64,000 nt of DNA from Bacteroidales bacterium (GTDB lineage Bacteria > Bacteroidota > Bacteroidia > Bacteroidales > P3), in the NCBI GenBank assembly GCA_009785505.1, contig WQWA01000006.1:1-64000 (forward strand), in the 5' to 3' direction. Below the pieces are notes generated by a model, which ran no database searches, was not told where the DNA came from, and saw nothing but the letters and a program-made list of their open reading frames with translations. Numbering within the stretch: the stretch's first letter is position 1; the number at the start of each line of letters is the position of its first letter. Shown in pieces: positions 1 through 10,084 of this stretch. Made by a program: the position numbers and the translations under genes.

Positions 1-19
1 TAACCAAAATTAAAACAAG

Positions 20-3000
20 ATGAAAAAAACGATGTTACTATTGGTGGCTCTGCTATTTGCAGGGGCACAAATGCTATCGGCACAACGTACTATTACCGGT
101 ACGGTAATCAGTGCTGACGACAACTTGGGTATCCCCGGAGCAACGGTTACTGTGAGAGGAACCACTACTGGAACCTCTACCGACATTAATGGTAGGTTCT
201 CGCTCAGCGTTCCGACCGGAGCAACCCACTTGGTATTTGCTTTTATGGGTATGGAAACCCAAGAAGTTGAAATTGGAGCACGAACGACTATTGATGTTAC
301 TTTAACCAGTGGAGCCATCGGACTTGATGAGTTTGTTGTAACCGGTTTCGGTACCGTTCGAAGAAGCGCCTTTACCGGTACCGCAACAGCAGTATCAGGC
401 GAAGCATTAGCGAGTCGTACAACATCTAACGTTATGAATGCTCTCGAAGGAAACGTGGCTGGTATTCAGATGACATCTGCAGGACAACCGGGTACTTCGG
501 GAGAGATCCGTATCCGTGGTAGAGGGTCTATTTCTGCGGGCAACAATCCACTCATTATTATGGATGGTGTAACGTTTGAAGGAGAACTTTCAAGCATAAA
601 TCCGGACGATATTGAAAGTATCACTGTATTAAAAGACGCTGCTTCTGCTTCAATGTTCGGTTCGCGTGCAGCTAACGGTGTAATTCTCATTACAACAAAA
701 ACTGGACGTAATCAAGCAGGTTTCAATGTGAGATTTTCACAAGGTTTTTCGTCAAGATCAATTCAGGAATACGAAAGAGTAGGTCCTATGGAATACTATC
801 AATTATTCTGGCAATCAAGAAGAAATACTCAGATGGGAGCATTTGTTCCGGCAACCGGTCTTTTCTGGAATCCTGCTTTGGAAGCTGCTGCGGGACTAAA
901 TGCATCTAACAATTTGATTGCTGACTTGGGGGGATTTAACATTACAAATGTTGAAAATAACCAGATTATACTTCCTGACGGAACGATTAACCCGAATGCA
1001 TTCATTCCGGGAACTATCGCTAATGACTTGGATTGGTTTGCCCCTCTCACACGTTTGGGAAGACGTACAGAACTTTCGGTAGCTGCAAGCGCTGCAACAG
1101 AAGACTCGGACGTGCGTGCTTCTTTTGCGTTTGTTGATGAAGAGGGATACCTTATTTATTCGGGATTTCAACGTTTTTCAGGACGTGTAAATATGAATCA
1201 TCGCGTGAACGAGTGGTTCAGAACAACTTTGAACGTTCACGCATCAACCTCAACTATGCAATTTACTAATGATGAAGGTTCTGCTTCTTTTGTTAATCCG
1301 TTTTTTGCCGCAAGAAATATGGGAGCTATCTTCCCTGTACATGCTCATGAACTAAGCACAGGTACGCGTCTCAGAAATCTCGCCGGCGAATACTTCTTCG
1401 ACTTGAATCCTGGTCTTGGTAACTCCACACGAAATGGAGTGCCCGTTGCTGGGCGTCCTATGGGGGGGAATCGTCACGTTATAGCTGAAACTATGTGGAA
1501 CTCGCGCTTTCAAGATCGCCACGCATTTGGAGGATTGACATCGTTTACGCTTCAGCCGGTGCCATGGTTGTCGTTTACAGCAAATACATCTTACGATTTA
1601 AATCTGCTTACGACTCAGGTTGGAGAGAACGCTATCATTGGAGATGGTGCACCACAAGGTCGTGCAAACACATTGCGTACGTCCATAGAAACAGTTACAG
1701 CACAACAGTTGATAAACTTTAACAGAAGTTTTGGACGTCACACGTTAGATGTTGTTGCAGGACACGAATTTTATATATGGAATCGGACAGAATTGTATGC
1801 TATGAGAGCAACCGAAATTGTTCCTAACAATCCAAACCTTTCAAATTATGTAACGACTCTTTCGTTAACAGGTTTCGAAGATGCTTATCGTTTGCAATCT
1901 TTTCTTCTCCGTGCAAATTATTCGTTTATGGATAGATATGCTTTCTCGGCATCGATTCGTAGAGACGGTTCTTCAAGATTCCATCCGGACAACCGCTGGG
2001 GTAACTTCTGGTCGGTAGGTGCGGGCTGGCGTATAGATCAAGAACAATTTATGAGTAACGTAACTTGGCTTCATTTATTGAGACTTCGTGCTTCTTACGG
2101 ACAAGTTGGTAACGATGCAGGTATCAGCCTTTATGCTTTCCAGCCGATATTCCTTATCTCTGCTTTGGCCGGTACCGGTACAAACAACGCAGACTTCCCT
2201 GGCGTGCGTCAAACAAGCTTTGGTGCTCCTGATTTGGTTTGGGAATCTAACAACAGTTTCGACATTGGTCTTGAGTTCGGTTTCAGATGGGGACTTAGAG
2301 GAGATCTTGTATTCTTCAATCGTCAATCGGAAAACTTACTTTTCAACGTTCGTCTTCCGGGACAGGCAGGGCTACCGAGTTCTAACAGGCTAGAAAACAT
2401 TGGTACAATGAGAAATCGTGGTTTTGAAATAGAACTTGCTTATGATTTCAGAGCAGGTGATTTCACTTGGACGCCAAGTATCAACATCTCTCATACGCAA
2501 AACAAAATTACAAGAATGGCTTTTGAAGGTCAAGCTATCACAACAGGACATTTTAGATGGGCTGCTGGACATTCAATCTATGACATCTTCACGCGCGAAT
2601 TCCGCGGTGTAGATCCTCGCGATGGACGTGCATTGTATACTTGGAACACGGGAGAATTTACTGATCGTGTTGCCCCTACTGCACAAAACCACCGTGTAAT
2701 TGAAGGTGATACGTTTGCATTAGCCGGTGCTGCCGCTGAAATGACATATACAGGGCACAATGCTATGCCGACGCTTATTGGAGGTTTTACCAATACATTT
2801 ACTTGGAGAGGCTTTGACTTGAGCATCCTTACCACGTTCCAATTAGGAGGCTATGTTTTTGATAACACCTATCAAAATATGTTTAATGCAAATTCTGGTA
2901 CCGGCGGTGCTTTGCACATTGATGCAGCGAATGCGTGGTCACATCCGGGACATGAAACCAATGTGCCTCGTCTGGGGTCTGCGTTCCATAATGACCACGT

Positions 3001-3259
3001 CATTGCGTCAACTCGCTGGCTCACCAGTGGCTCTTTCCTCTCTATTCGTGCGATCAATTTTGGCTATAACATACCAAGAGAATGGGCTAACAGAATCCAT
3101 CTATCCAGTGCCAGAGTATTTTTCTCTGCTGAAAATTTGGCGATGTTTAGCCATCGCCAAGGCTTGAACCCACAACAAACCTTTAGTGGATTGGTGTCAA
3201 ATGCTGAAGGTTTCATACCTGCACGCCTTATAACAGTCGGTGTTAATCTTAACTTTTAA
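20..3259 (+). CDS. SusC/RagA-family TonB-linked outer membrane receptor
   Basis: Large outer-membrane receptor that imports oligosaccharides or other oligomers with a SusD lid, powered by TonB. A signal peptide (about residues 1-21, ending LSAQ) is followed by a carboxypeptidase-regulatory-like domain (about 24-100), the family motif around DEFVVTGFGT (about 103-112), a plug domain with the conserved stretch ESITVLKDAASASMFGSRAA, and a beta-barrel ending in aromatic VNLNF. The length of 1079 residues is normal for SusC. SusD starts 11 bases after the stop, so the two form one operon. The start at ATG 20 is the first codon of a typical signal peptide. The promoter would lie left of the window. 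Substrate cannot be read from sequence; no glycosidase is linked here. Confidence 0.95.
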   Translation: MKKTMLLLVALLFAGAQMLSAQRTITGTVISADDNLGIPGATVTVRGTTTGTSTDINGRFSLSVPTGATHLVFAFMGMETQEVEIGARTTIDVTLTSGAIGLDEFVVTGFGTVRRSAFTGTATAVSGEALASRTTSNVMNALEGNVAGIQMTSAGQPGTSGEIRIRGRGSISAGNNPLIIMDGVTFEGELSSINPDDIESITVLKDAASASMFGSRAANGVILITTKTGRNQAGFNVRFSQGFSSRSIQEYERVGPMEYYQLFWQSRRNTQMGAFVPATGLFWNPALEAAAGLNASNNLIADLGGFNITNVENNQIILPDGTINPNAFIPGTIANDLDWFAPLTRLGRRTELSVAASAATEDSDVRASFAFVDEEGYLIYSGFQRFSGRVNMNHRVNEWFRTTLNVHASTSTMQFTNDEGSASFVNPFFAARNMGAIFPVHAHELSTGTRLRNLAGEYFFDLNPGLGNSTRNGVPVAGRPMGGNRHVIAETMWNSRFQDRHAFGGLTSFTLQPVPWLSFTANTSYDLNLLTTQVGENAIIGDGAPQGRANTLRTSIETVTAQQLINFNRSFGRHTLDVVAGHEFYIWNRTELYAMRATEIVPNNPNLSNYVTTLSLTGFEDAYRLQSFLLRANYSFMDRYAFSASIRRDGSSRFHPDNRWGNFWSVGAGWRIDQEQFMSNVTWLHLLRLRASYGQVGNDAGISLYAFQPIFLISALAGTGTNNADFPGVRQTSFGAPDLVWESNNSFDIGLEFGFRWGLRGDLVFFNRQSENLLFNVRLPGQAGLPSSNRLENIGTMRNRGFEIELAYDFRAGDFTWTPSINISHTQNKITRMAFEGQAITTGHFRWAAGHSIYDIFTREFRGVDPRDGRALYTWNTGEFTDRVAPTAQNHRVIEGDTFALAGAAAEMTYTGHNAMPTLIGGFTNTFTWRGFDLSILTTFQLGGYVFDNTYQNMFNANSGTGGALHIDAANAWSHPGHETNVPRLGSAFHNDHVIASTRWLTSGSFLSIRAINFGYNIPREWANRIHLSSARVFFSAENLAMFSHRQGLNPQQTFSGLVSNAEGFIPARLITVGVNLNF

Positions 3260-3270
3260 ATTCAACAATC

Positions 3271-4905
3271 ATGAAAAAAATAACTTTAATTTTAGGTGTC
3301 TTAGCGATTTTATCGCTGGGACTGATGACAAAAAGCTGTAGTTTAGATACGGCTCCAACGAATAGCATGCCTATTCAAGACTTGGAAACGCTGGAGGGTA
3401 TCGAGTTGGTTCTCAATGGGCTTCACCGTTGGATGTACAACCAAACAAGTATTCAGGGAAATACCTCTCAAGCTGCTGGTGGACAATCTCACACCATGCT
3501 TATCGCAGATCATCTAGGAGAAGATATGATCATGAATCTCAGTACTTGGTTTAGTGCCTGGATAAATTGGACAGGAACACGTCTATTCAACTCTGTAGAA
3601 AACCTCATTCTACACGGTTATTACTACGTAATGATTGGCGGTGCCAATACAATTTTGGAGGCTATTGATAATATAGAAGTTCTAACTGAAGGAGAAGCAC
3701 GAAGAAGAGACATGCTGAAAGGAAATGCTTTGGCTTACCGTGCATTTGGACACTTTATGGCAGTACAATTCTTTGCTAATCGCTATGTGCCGGGTGGAAC
3801 GAATGACCATCTCGGAATTGTATTGGTTACCGAACCAACGATTGAAGCGATGCCCCGTTCTACGGTTGCTCAGGTTTATGCACAAATCAACGCTGATTTG
3901 GAACAAGCAGTTGGATTATTGACCGGCAATACAGCAGTTCCTTCTCACAAATCATACTTTAGAGCAAATACAGTACATGGACTTTTAGCACGTGTAGCAT
4001 TAACTCAAGGTCGCTGGGAAAGAGCTGCAGAACATGCAGTATTGGCTCGTGAAGGAAGATCATTGGCAACAGCAGATCAATTGTTGGATGGTTTCTATAC
4101 GATTTCAAACCCTGATTGGATTTGGGGTTCGGAGCATCAAGACGCCCATACTACATTCTTCTTCCCGCTTACGGCTCATCTCTCGATGAATTTCAACTCT
4201 GCGGCAGTCAGAACGGGTCCACGAATTATCAACCACGAACTATACTTATCGATGGCTGAGAACGATGTCCGTCGCTATTGGTGGGACAACCGTCCGGGAT
4301 CGCCATTTCCGGGGATTACCAGTGAGTGGGTTGCAGTAGGTCCTGCAGCAGGCATAGGTATGGACACTACTATATGGGGGAGCGGACCTGATAGAACACC
4401 TTATATTCAAATGTCATATCCGGAACTTGCAGAGCTAGGATTTGTGTTACCGAGATTTGGTGTTAGAAAATTCCTTTCGAAAGGTCGTACAACCCCTACG
4501 GGTTCTGCGGATATGTCAGATCTGGTTCACATGCGCGTTTCTGAAATGTTCTTGATCGAAGCTGAAGCTCAGGCAAGATTAGGAGACGATGCAGCAGCTG
4601 CTGCTGCATTGACAGAACTTATGGAAGTTCGTGAACCTGGTTTTGCACCAGGTAGAATAGCCGGTGAAACAATACTCGAGGAGATTATGCGTAACCGCCG
4701 TATCGAACTTTGGGGCGAAGGATTCAGATTCTTTGACCTCAAACGTCAACACCTCCCATTGCAACGTACAGCAGCACAAGGATGGACTACAGCGGTAGCA
4801 CCGACAGCGACATGGTATATTCCTCCGACTTCTACAGATTGGACATTCCCTTTCCCGTTGCAGGAAATGAACGCCAATTATAGACTCGTACAGAATCCAC
4901 TGTAG
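3271..4905 (+). CDS. SusD/RagB-family surface nutrient-binding lipoprotein
   Basis: Cell-surface lipoprotein that caps the preceding SusC barrel and captures substrate. The lipoprotein signal ends with Cys23 (MTKSC). The helical TPR-like SusD fold is suggested by length (544 residues) and by the C-terminal RagB/SusD signature NRRIELWGEGFRFFDLKR near residues 473-490. An alanine-rich helix (DDAAAAAALTELM) precedes it. The gene follows susC by 11 bases and is followed by a strong hairpin terminator, so the operon is just susC-susD, without the usual enzymes or anti-sigma/sigma pair. Substrate unknown. Confidence 0.95.
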   Translation: MKKITLILGVLAILSLGLMTKSCSLDTAPTNSMPIQDLETLEGIELVLNGLHRWMYNQTSIQGNTSQAAGGQSHTMLIADHLGEDMIMNLSTWFSAWINWTGTRLFNSVENLILHGYYYVMIGGANTILEAIDNIEVLTEGEARRRDMLKGNALAYRAFGHFMAVQFFANRYVPGGTNDHLGIVLVTEPTIEAMPRSTVAQVYAQINADLEQAVGLLTGNTAVPSHKSYFRANTVHGLLARVALTQGRWERAAEHAVLAREGRSLATADQLLDGFYTISNPDWIWGSEHQDAHTTFFFPLTAHLSMNFNSAAVRTGPRIINHELYLSMAENDVRRYWWDNRPGSPFPGITSEWVAVGPAAGIGMDTTIWGSGPDRTPYIQMSYPELAELGFVLPRFGVRKFLSKGRTTPTGSADMSDLVHMRVSEMFLIEAEAQARLGDDAAAAAALTELMEVREPGFAPGRIAGETILEEIMRNRRIELWGEGFRFFDLKRQHLPLQRTAAQGWTTAVAPTATWYIPPTSTDWTFPFPLQEMNANYRLVQNPL

Positions 4906-4914
4906 AAACTTTAC

Positions 4915-4948
4915 AAAAAAACAACCCCGAATCGGGGTTGTTTTTTTC
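4915..4948 (+). terminator. Rho-independent terminator of susCD
   Basis: Perfect stem AACAACCCCGA / TCGGGGTTGTT directly followed by a run of seven T, nine bases after the susD stop codon. Confidence 0.9.
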
Positions 4949-4981
4949 CTTTTTTAGAGTACCAACAAAAAAATAATCGCT

Positions 4982-5527
4982 ATGACTTTTTTTCTAAGAA
5001 TAATACTGCTGGCTACTGCGACAACGCTGATTATGATCGCTTGTAATACAACGAGAGAAGAAAACACATCGCTTGTCAATCGATGGATGTGTGAAAATGT
5101 GGTAGTTTTAGATATGGTATTTAAAGACACTTTGAATCCGCCTCCCCTTCTAGCACAAATGACTCTTGCTCAAGTTCTGTCGGAGGCTATGACTAATGCA
5201 ATGTCTGGATTTATTTTTGATATTCGCAATGACGGGAAAATGATTTTGACAACCGCTGGCGGTTTCATTTTTCACGAAACAACATATACTGTTGAAAACA
5301 GTATCCTTGGTATTTCATACAACGACCAAACAGTGCGGGGTTTTTATCAGATTCGTAGAGACATGTTAGGCTGGGATGTTTACCTGCAATACCTGCTTGA
5401 TTTGTTCAAAGAGTTTGATTTAGAAACAGATTTTTTTAAAGAGCTCAATCTTGGCGATTTTGAATTTGACGGTGAGAAATTAGGGTTAGAAAATGCTGTT
5501 GTTAGTGTGGAATTTAGGAAACTATAA
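4982..5527 (+). CDS. Small predicted lipoprotein, unknown function
   Basis: 181-residue protein not recognised as any named family. It begins with a hydrophobic signal and a lipobox-like IMIAC with Cys21, so it is probably lipid-anchored at the outer membrane. The body is mixed polar and hydrophobic with an acidic C-terminal part (LFKEFDLETDFFKELNLGDFEFDGEKLG). The region FIFDIRNDGKMILTTAGG...TYTVENSILGI resembles the strand-turn pattern of lipocalin-like domains found in Bacteroidetes lipoproteins, but this is only an impression. It lies between two terminators together with the next gene, 34 bases downstream, and the two are probably co-transcribed. Confidence 0.7.
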   Translation: MTFFLRIILLATATTLIMIACNTTREENTSLVNRWMCENVVVLDMVFKDTLNPPPLLAQMTLAQVLSEAMTNAMSGFIFDIRNDGKMILTTAGGFIFHETTYTVENSILGISYNDQTVRGFYQIRRDMLGWDVYLQYLLDLFKEFDLETDFFKELNLGDFEFDGEKLGLENAVVSVEFRKL

Positions 5528-5561
5528 TTGAAATACAACTTGAAACATTAAAACAATCACT

Positions 5562-6287
5562 ATGAAACGTCTACTAATTTTAGCCATTTGTTTGACTGGT
5601 TGCTTGTTTGCAGAAGCACAACTCAACAATATCACAACAACAAATCCGCGTTTTTATGGAGAATTTAAAGAAGGTTATGTTTTTTTTACGGATGGAGATC
5701 CTATCAATGCACTGTTGAACTACCATTTTGTTCTGCGAGAGATGCAATTTATCGATCCTCAAAATGGCAATCTTTTCAATTTGTCTAGAAATCTGGAAAT
5801 AACTCATATTGAGATAGGCGAGGATATCTTTGTGCCGATCAGAAGAGAAGGTTGGGGAGTAGTTATTCTAAATGGTACTGTTGCTCTGCTTGAAGAAACG
5901 CGCTACTTTCCTGAATCTAGAAGGCGTGTTTATGGAACGTCTATAGCAGGAACATCACCTGCATCGACCAATCTAAGGAATCTTAGTGGTGCCGGCCTTG
6001 TTGCGGCAGGCTTGTGTTCTGCCGGTGCCGGGATAGGCGGTGGAGCAGTTGGCACTTCGTCGATCACGCATTCAACACCACCAACGGAATATCGGGTAGA
6101 AACACAATACTGGTTAATGAAAAACCGCAACGCCTATGCTGCCACGAGACGAAATTTTCTCAGAGTTTTCCATGAAGTTCGTCCCCAACTCGAAGCATTC
6201 ATCAGCGAGAACAATATTGATTTTCGAAACGAACAACATTTACGCGGACTGACTCTATTTGCAAACAGCTTGCTAATGCAAAGGTAG
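5562..6287 (+). CDS. Exported protein of unknown function with Gly/Ala-rich segment
   Basis: 241 residues with a clear signal peptide (about 1-19, cut near AEAQ), so exported to the periplasm or outer membrane. No known family recognised. Residues about 140-170 form a Gly/Ala/Ser-rich hydrophobic stretch (LSGAGLVAAGLCSAGAGIGGG) that could be a glycine-zipper membrane insertion; the remainder is polar with a basic helix near the C-terminus. It follows the small lipoprotein by 34 bases and is followed by a strong terminator, suggesting a two-gene unit. Confidence 0.7.
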   Translation: MKRLLILAICLTGCLFAEAQLNNITTTNPRFYGEFKEGYVFFTDGDPINALLNYHFVLREMQFIDPQNGNLFNLSRNLEITHIEIGEDIFVPIRREGWGVVILNGTVALLEETRYFPESRRRVYGTSIAGTSPASTNLRNLSGAGLVAAGLCSAGAGIGGGAVGTSSITHSTPPTEYRVETQYWLMKNRNAYAATRRNFLRVFHEVRPQLEAFISENNIDFRNEQHLRGLTLFANSLLMQR

Positions 6288-6300
6288 GCTGAAATTTGCC

Positions 6301-6344
6301 TATACAAAAAAACCGCTCCAATTTGGGACGGTTTTTTTTGTATA
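6301..6344. terminator. Bidirectional hairpin terminator between convergent genes
   Basis: Near-perfect palindrome running from TATACAAAAAAACCG through GGGACGGTTTTTTTTGTATA. A GC core is flanked by A-run and T-run on either side, so it can stop transcription from both strands. It lies between the exported protein and the convergent TonB receptor gene. Confidence 0.85.
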
Positions 6345-6399
6345 AATCGGAAAAAATAGGCTTAAAGGACAAAATTTAGGATAAAACTCTATAAAACGT

Positions 6400-8721
6400 T
6401 TACGCTCCAAACCTCCACGTCAATCTCGCACCTACCATTCTCGGGGCTCCGGGAACAAAGGTAGGAATACCAAACATTGCACCGGTATTACCTGCTCCAA
6501 TAAGATAATTCTCGTTAGTTAAATTATTACCAAACATGGATAGTGTCAATCGCTGTTGCTTGAAAGTTACAGCAAGGTTTGCGTTTAATAAACCATAAGC
6601 ATCTTGCTCAATACCAGGATCATTGGCATCTTCAAAGAAAATATGACCTTGCCATCTGAATGTTGGTGTGAACGTTAAACGGATATTATTTGCTACGTTG
6701 AAACCTGCCGTAAAACCGAGTAAAAAACTGTGTCTCGGAGTGAGTCGGAAAACGTTACCTGCCATCGCTTGCGGATTGCCGTCATTATCTTTGTCATCGA
6801 ACGTTGCATGTGTGAATGCATAGTTTCCAAACACAACTAAATTATCATTAACCAAAAATCTTCCGGAAATTTCAGCACCAAAGTTAGTGGCACTTCCGGC
6901 ATCAAATTGACCAAAATTCATACCTTCCCATTTCCACGATTGAAAACCTCTGTAAAGTTGATAAAACAACGATATATCGAACATCAAACGGCTATCAACA
7001 ATTCGGTATCCGACATCAAAGCTATGCAAAGTTTCGGCATCGATAATCTGTAATTCGCCAGCTGAATTGTATTGAAGTACATTTGGGCGATGTCCTCTCG
7101 AATAACCTGCGAAAACATTGCTACGACTACAAATGTCGTATTTCAAATTTGTACGCCAAGTGAGTGCGGAAAACGAACGGTTTGTTCTTGGATTTTCAAT
7201 CGGAGCAAAAAAGAAATTAGGTGCCATCCCTGTCAACATTCCAAGTGCAGAGGGGGCTCCATCGCTGTGCCATGCACGATTTTCGATTGAAAAATTTTCA
7301 AAGATTCCACGCACGCCTGCAGTAAGACTTAATCTCGGAAGTATGCGATACGTCGCATCAAAAAACACATCAAACGCACGGTTTATAGCTTCGGTATAGT
7401 TTTTTTCTTCGTGAAAATCCGGAAGAGGAATATCAAACGGTTGCCCAATCATCCATCCCGGTATAGCGGGCATTGAAAATAGATTTGGAACTATTGGCAG
7501 TCCTGGCGGTATTGGCGTGCTTGGTGGCAAAAACATCGGCAGAAGAAGACCAAACAAATACTGCTCGTTAAACGCAAACTGATGGGTGTGGCTCACTTCT
7601 TCTATCCAAAAATTCACACCTGCAATGCCCGAAAATCGGTTACCATCAGAAAAATTATAGCGAATTTCCTGTGTAAGTTGTGCACTGTTTACAAGTTCTC
7701 GCATATCCATAATTGGAAATGGCGAGCCATCGGCATCAAATCTGGAGTTTGCAGAAGCATCGAAAAACGACGTAATCGAACTAATATAATTCCGTTCGTT
7801 GAAGTGATATCTCATGTTGAGAATGGTTCCGAAAATTTCACGTCTGTTGTGAAGATCTTCGCCTCTGCCATTAAGAGATGAAAGACTTGCCACACGGTTG
7901 AAAATATCTGTTTCGCCATCTGCATTTGGAAATGTTCGGCTCATAAATGCGGTTCCGGGTGCGTTGTCACGTTGATAATTTACGATTAAATCGGCGCTGA
8001 AATTACTGTTTTGCGGTGTAAATGATGTTGAAAACCTTCCTCCGAGAGTATTCTTCCCGTTTAGCGTTCCACCTTCTGTGTTTCTCACGAAACCATCGTG
8101 ATAACTGTAAATTCCGGCAATTCGAAATGAAAGCACATCTTCAATTGCAGGCAAATTCAACGCACCTTCAAAATGCATCATACCAAAATTTCCAAAACCG
8201 GCTGTGAGATGCCCGCCAAACTCATTGGTCGGTCTTCTTGTGATAAAATGTATTGCTCCGGCTTGCGCACCTCGTCCAAAAAGCGTACCTTGCGGTCCTT
8301 TCATCACTTCGATGCGTTCCATATCGTAAAGTTCCGTAACTGCCATGGTAGCACGACTAATCGGCACATGATTCAAATACACCGAAACGCGAGGTTGAGC
8401 CGTCGGACTGACTTCGTCACTTGTTAGTCCTCGAATAACCAAATTCGGGCGTCCGGGCGTTTGCGTAAGGATATTAAGGCCGGGAACAAAACCTGCGAGT
8501 TGTTCCATCGTTGCGATATTGGCGTTTTCGAGCGTTCGAGCCGTAATCGTTGTAATGGAAGCGGGAATATCGAGCAGTCTTTGATCGCCGTGTTGAGAAG
8601 TAATCGTTACCGCATCTAATTCCATAATCACATCAGGCTCTGCTTCCTGTGCTTGTACTATGGTTGCAAAAAATATAAAAATAACGGGTAAAAACACCCC
8701 TGTTTTTAGGAAAATTTTCAC
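6400..8721 (-). CDS. TonB-dependent receptor lacking the carboxypeptidase-like domain
   Basis: 773-residue outer-membrane receptor. Signal peptide (about 1-24, cut after VQAQ), TonB-box-like region (ELDAVTITSQH), plug domain with VIRGLTSDE and RIEVMKGPQGTLFGRGAQAGAIHF, and a barrel ending in the aromatic strand MVGARLTWRFGA. Unlike most Bacteroidetes receptors it has no N-terminal CarboxypepD_reg domain, and its plug reads like receptors common in Alphaproteobacteria, so horizontal origin is possible (inference). It is the last gene of a minus-strand unit after two secreted PQQ-like propellers and lies next to exbB-exbD-tonB. Ligand unknown. Confidence 0.93.
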   Translation of the reverse strand: MKIFLKTGVFLPVIFIFFATIVQAQEAEPDVIMELDAVTITSQHGDQRLLDIPASITTITARTLENANIATMEQLAGFVPGLNILTQTPGRPNLVIRGLTSDEVSPTAQPRVSVYLNHVPISRATMAVTELYDMERIEVMKGPQGTLFGRGAQAGAIHFITRRPTNEFGGHLTAGFGNFGMMHFEGALNLPAIEDVLSFRIAGIYSYHDGFVRNTEGGTLNGKNTLGGRFSTSFTPQNSNFSADLIVNYQRDNAPGTAFMSRTFPNADGETDIFNRVASLSSLNGRGEDLHNRREIFGTILNMRYHFNERNYISSITSFFDASANSRFDADGSPFPIMDMRELVNSAQLTQEIRYNFSDGNRFSGIAGVNFWIEEVSHTHQFAFNEQYLFGLLLPMFLPPSTPIPPGLPIVPNLFSMPAIPGWMIGQPFDIPLPDFHEEKNYTEAINRAFDVFFDATYRILPRLSLTAGVRGIFENFSIENRAWHSDGAPSALGMLTGMAPNFFFAPIENPRTNRSFSALTWRTNLKYDICSRSNVFAGYSRGHRPNVLQYNSAGELQIIDAETLHSFDVGYRIVDSRLMFDISLFYQLYRGFQSWKWEGMNFGQFDAGSATNFGAEISGRFLVNDNLVVFGNYAFTHATFDDKDNDGNPQAMAGNVFRLTPRHSFLLGFTAGFNVANNIRLTFTPTFRWQGHIFFEDANDPGIEQDAYGLLNANLAVTFKQQRLTLSMFGNNLTNENYLIGAGNTGAMFGIPTFVPGAPRMVGARLTWRFGA

Positions 8722-8744
8722 GGTTTAAATTGTTTTTTGTTCCT

Positions 8745-8772
8745 GTAGGGGCGGGGCATGCCCCGCCCCTAC
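8745..8772. repeat. 28-bp perfect palindrome, GTAGGGGCG family
   Basis: Perfect inverted repeat GTAGGGGCGGGGCA / TGCCCCGCCCCTAC in the 56-base gap between the PQQ-like gene and the TonB receptor gene. Same family as the copies at 14851, 20421 and 53701. Confidence 0.9.
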
Positions 8773-8777
8773 AAAAA

Positions 8778-9986
8778 TTATTTGATTCGGTACGCCATCA
8801 AAGCATTGCCATGACGAACAAACAAAACACCATTATAAATCACAGGATGTGCCCAATGTTGATCCGTCCCCAAAGTGATTGGAAATCTACTGACAATATC
8901 AAGACGCTCCATATTTGGTCTTGCAAGAATCATTTCGCCTCGTTCCGTATAGATATAAAACATGCCGTCTGCAAGAATTATAGCTCCGGTACCAATAGAG
9001 TTGTCCGTAAACACAACTTCTCCGGTGTACCAATTCATCAAAAACCAAATGTTTGGCCGTTCGGCAGAACTCAAAACATAATTACCAAATCTCATCGCAT
9101 GACCGCTTCTGCTAGTTATGTCCGGATTTGTCCAAACTTGTTCTACATTTCTTCCGCCATTGGTCAAACGTAACATTTGAGCTCCCGTAGCATGAGAAGT
9201 CATCGTGAAAAGCATGTTATCATGGTAAACTACTGTGTTTGGGTGCTGAGTTGATCTGCCGGGATGTGCGTGATACCAAAGGAGTTCTCCGTTTGAAATA
9301 TCCAAACCTATAATGTGGTTAGTCATTTTGACAACAACTTGAGGAACTTCTTGATCATTGAGAAAAATAGGAGCATTGAAGGCTCCGCGACCACCGGTTC
9401 CTCTGGAAGTCCAGATTGTTTCTCCCGTTATTCTATTTAGTGCCATAACATTGTTTTCTTCTCCACCCGGGGCGATAATTAGTTTTTCGCCAACAATCAA
9501 AGGTGATCCCACCCAGCCGTGTCGGATATTTTGAGCACCAAAATCCTCAATATAATTCTTTCTCCAAAGTTCTTGCATGGTTGCGATATCATAAGCGATT
9601 AAATCCATCATTCCGCTGACGACATATATTCTTCCATCGTAAGGTACGACTGTGCTGCGAGACCCCGCATAACTGGTAACCCATTCGGAACTGTATTGAA
9701 TGCGATGCAAAAGATTTCCTGACAAATCAAATACGAATAAATAGCCCATATCTTCGATTTCTCCGGTAACAAAAATTTTGTTTTCTGCAATAGCAACAGA
9801 ACTGTGTCCGTTACCCAATCCTTGGAAATACCAAAGCATTTCCGGACCTTCGGCAGGCCAAGAATTCATTAATCCGGTTTCTTTGCTGAAAACGCCGGTG
9901 CGATCAAATCGCCATTCTACAATGTGTTGTGCCGACAAAGAAAATCCGACAAACAGAAAAATCAGAAGGAAAAAAAATTGTTTCAT
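8778..9986 (-). CDS. Secreted PQQ-like beta-propeller protein (paralogue 2)
   Basis: 402 residues with an N-terminal signal peptide (about 1-19, ending SLSAQ). The rest is built from PQQ-like/Trp-docking blades such as GRIYVVSGMMDLIAYDIATM and NNVMALNRITGETIW, spaced roughly 45-50 residues apart, as in quinoprotein dehydrogenase propellers and BamB. No heme-c CXXCH and no recognisable PQQ-dehydrogenase catalytic loop, so an enzyme activity is not supported; a binding role is more likely. It is closely similar along its length to the upstream gene (shared openings SSVAIxxxKIxVxGxIExMGYLFVFD and ends WAHPVI-NGVL-VR-GN-LMAYRI), a tandem duplication. Confidence 0.88.
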   Translation of the reverse strand: MKQFFFLLIFLFVGFSLSAQHIVEWRFDRTGVFSKETGLMNSWPAEGPEMLWYFQGLGNGHSSVAIAENKIFVTGEIEDMGYLFVFDLSGNLLHRIQYSSEWVTSYAGSRSTVVPYDGRIYVVSGMMDLIAYDIATMQELWRKNYIEDFGAQNIRHGWVGSPLIVGEKLIIAPGGEENNVMALNRITGETIWTSRGTGGRGAFNAPIFLNDQEVPQVVVKMTNHIIGLDISNGELLWYHAHPGRSTQHPNTVVYHDNMLFTMTSHATGAQMLRLTNGGRNVEQVWTNPDITSRSGHAMRFGNYVLSSAERPNIWFLMNWYTGEVVFTDNSIGTGAIILADGMFYIYTERGEMILARPNMERLDIVSRFPITLGTDQHWAHPVIYNGVLFVRHGNALMAYRIK

Positions 9987-10050
9987 TGTTATATGTGTTT
10001 TTTGTTAATGTTCTTTTTGCTCGACGGCGGTAGAACCTGTAAAAAAAGAA

Positions 10051-10074
10051 CGACGGAGGCCGGAGCCTCCGCCG
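10051..10074. repeat. GC-rich palindrome between the two PQQ-like genes
   Basis: Inverted repeat CGGAGGC-CGG-AGCCTCCG in the 98-base gap between the paralogous propeller genes. On the minus strand it is not followed by a T-run close to the stem, so it is more likely an intergenic palindromic element or mRNA-stabilising hairpin than a terminator. Confidence 0.7.
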
Positions 10075-10084
10075 AACAGAGTTT

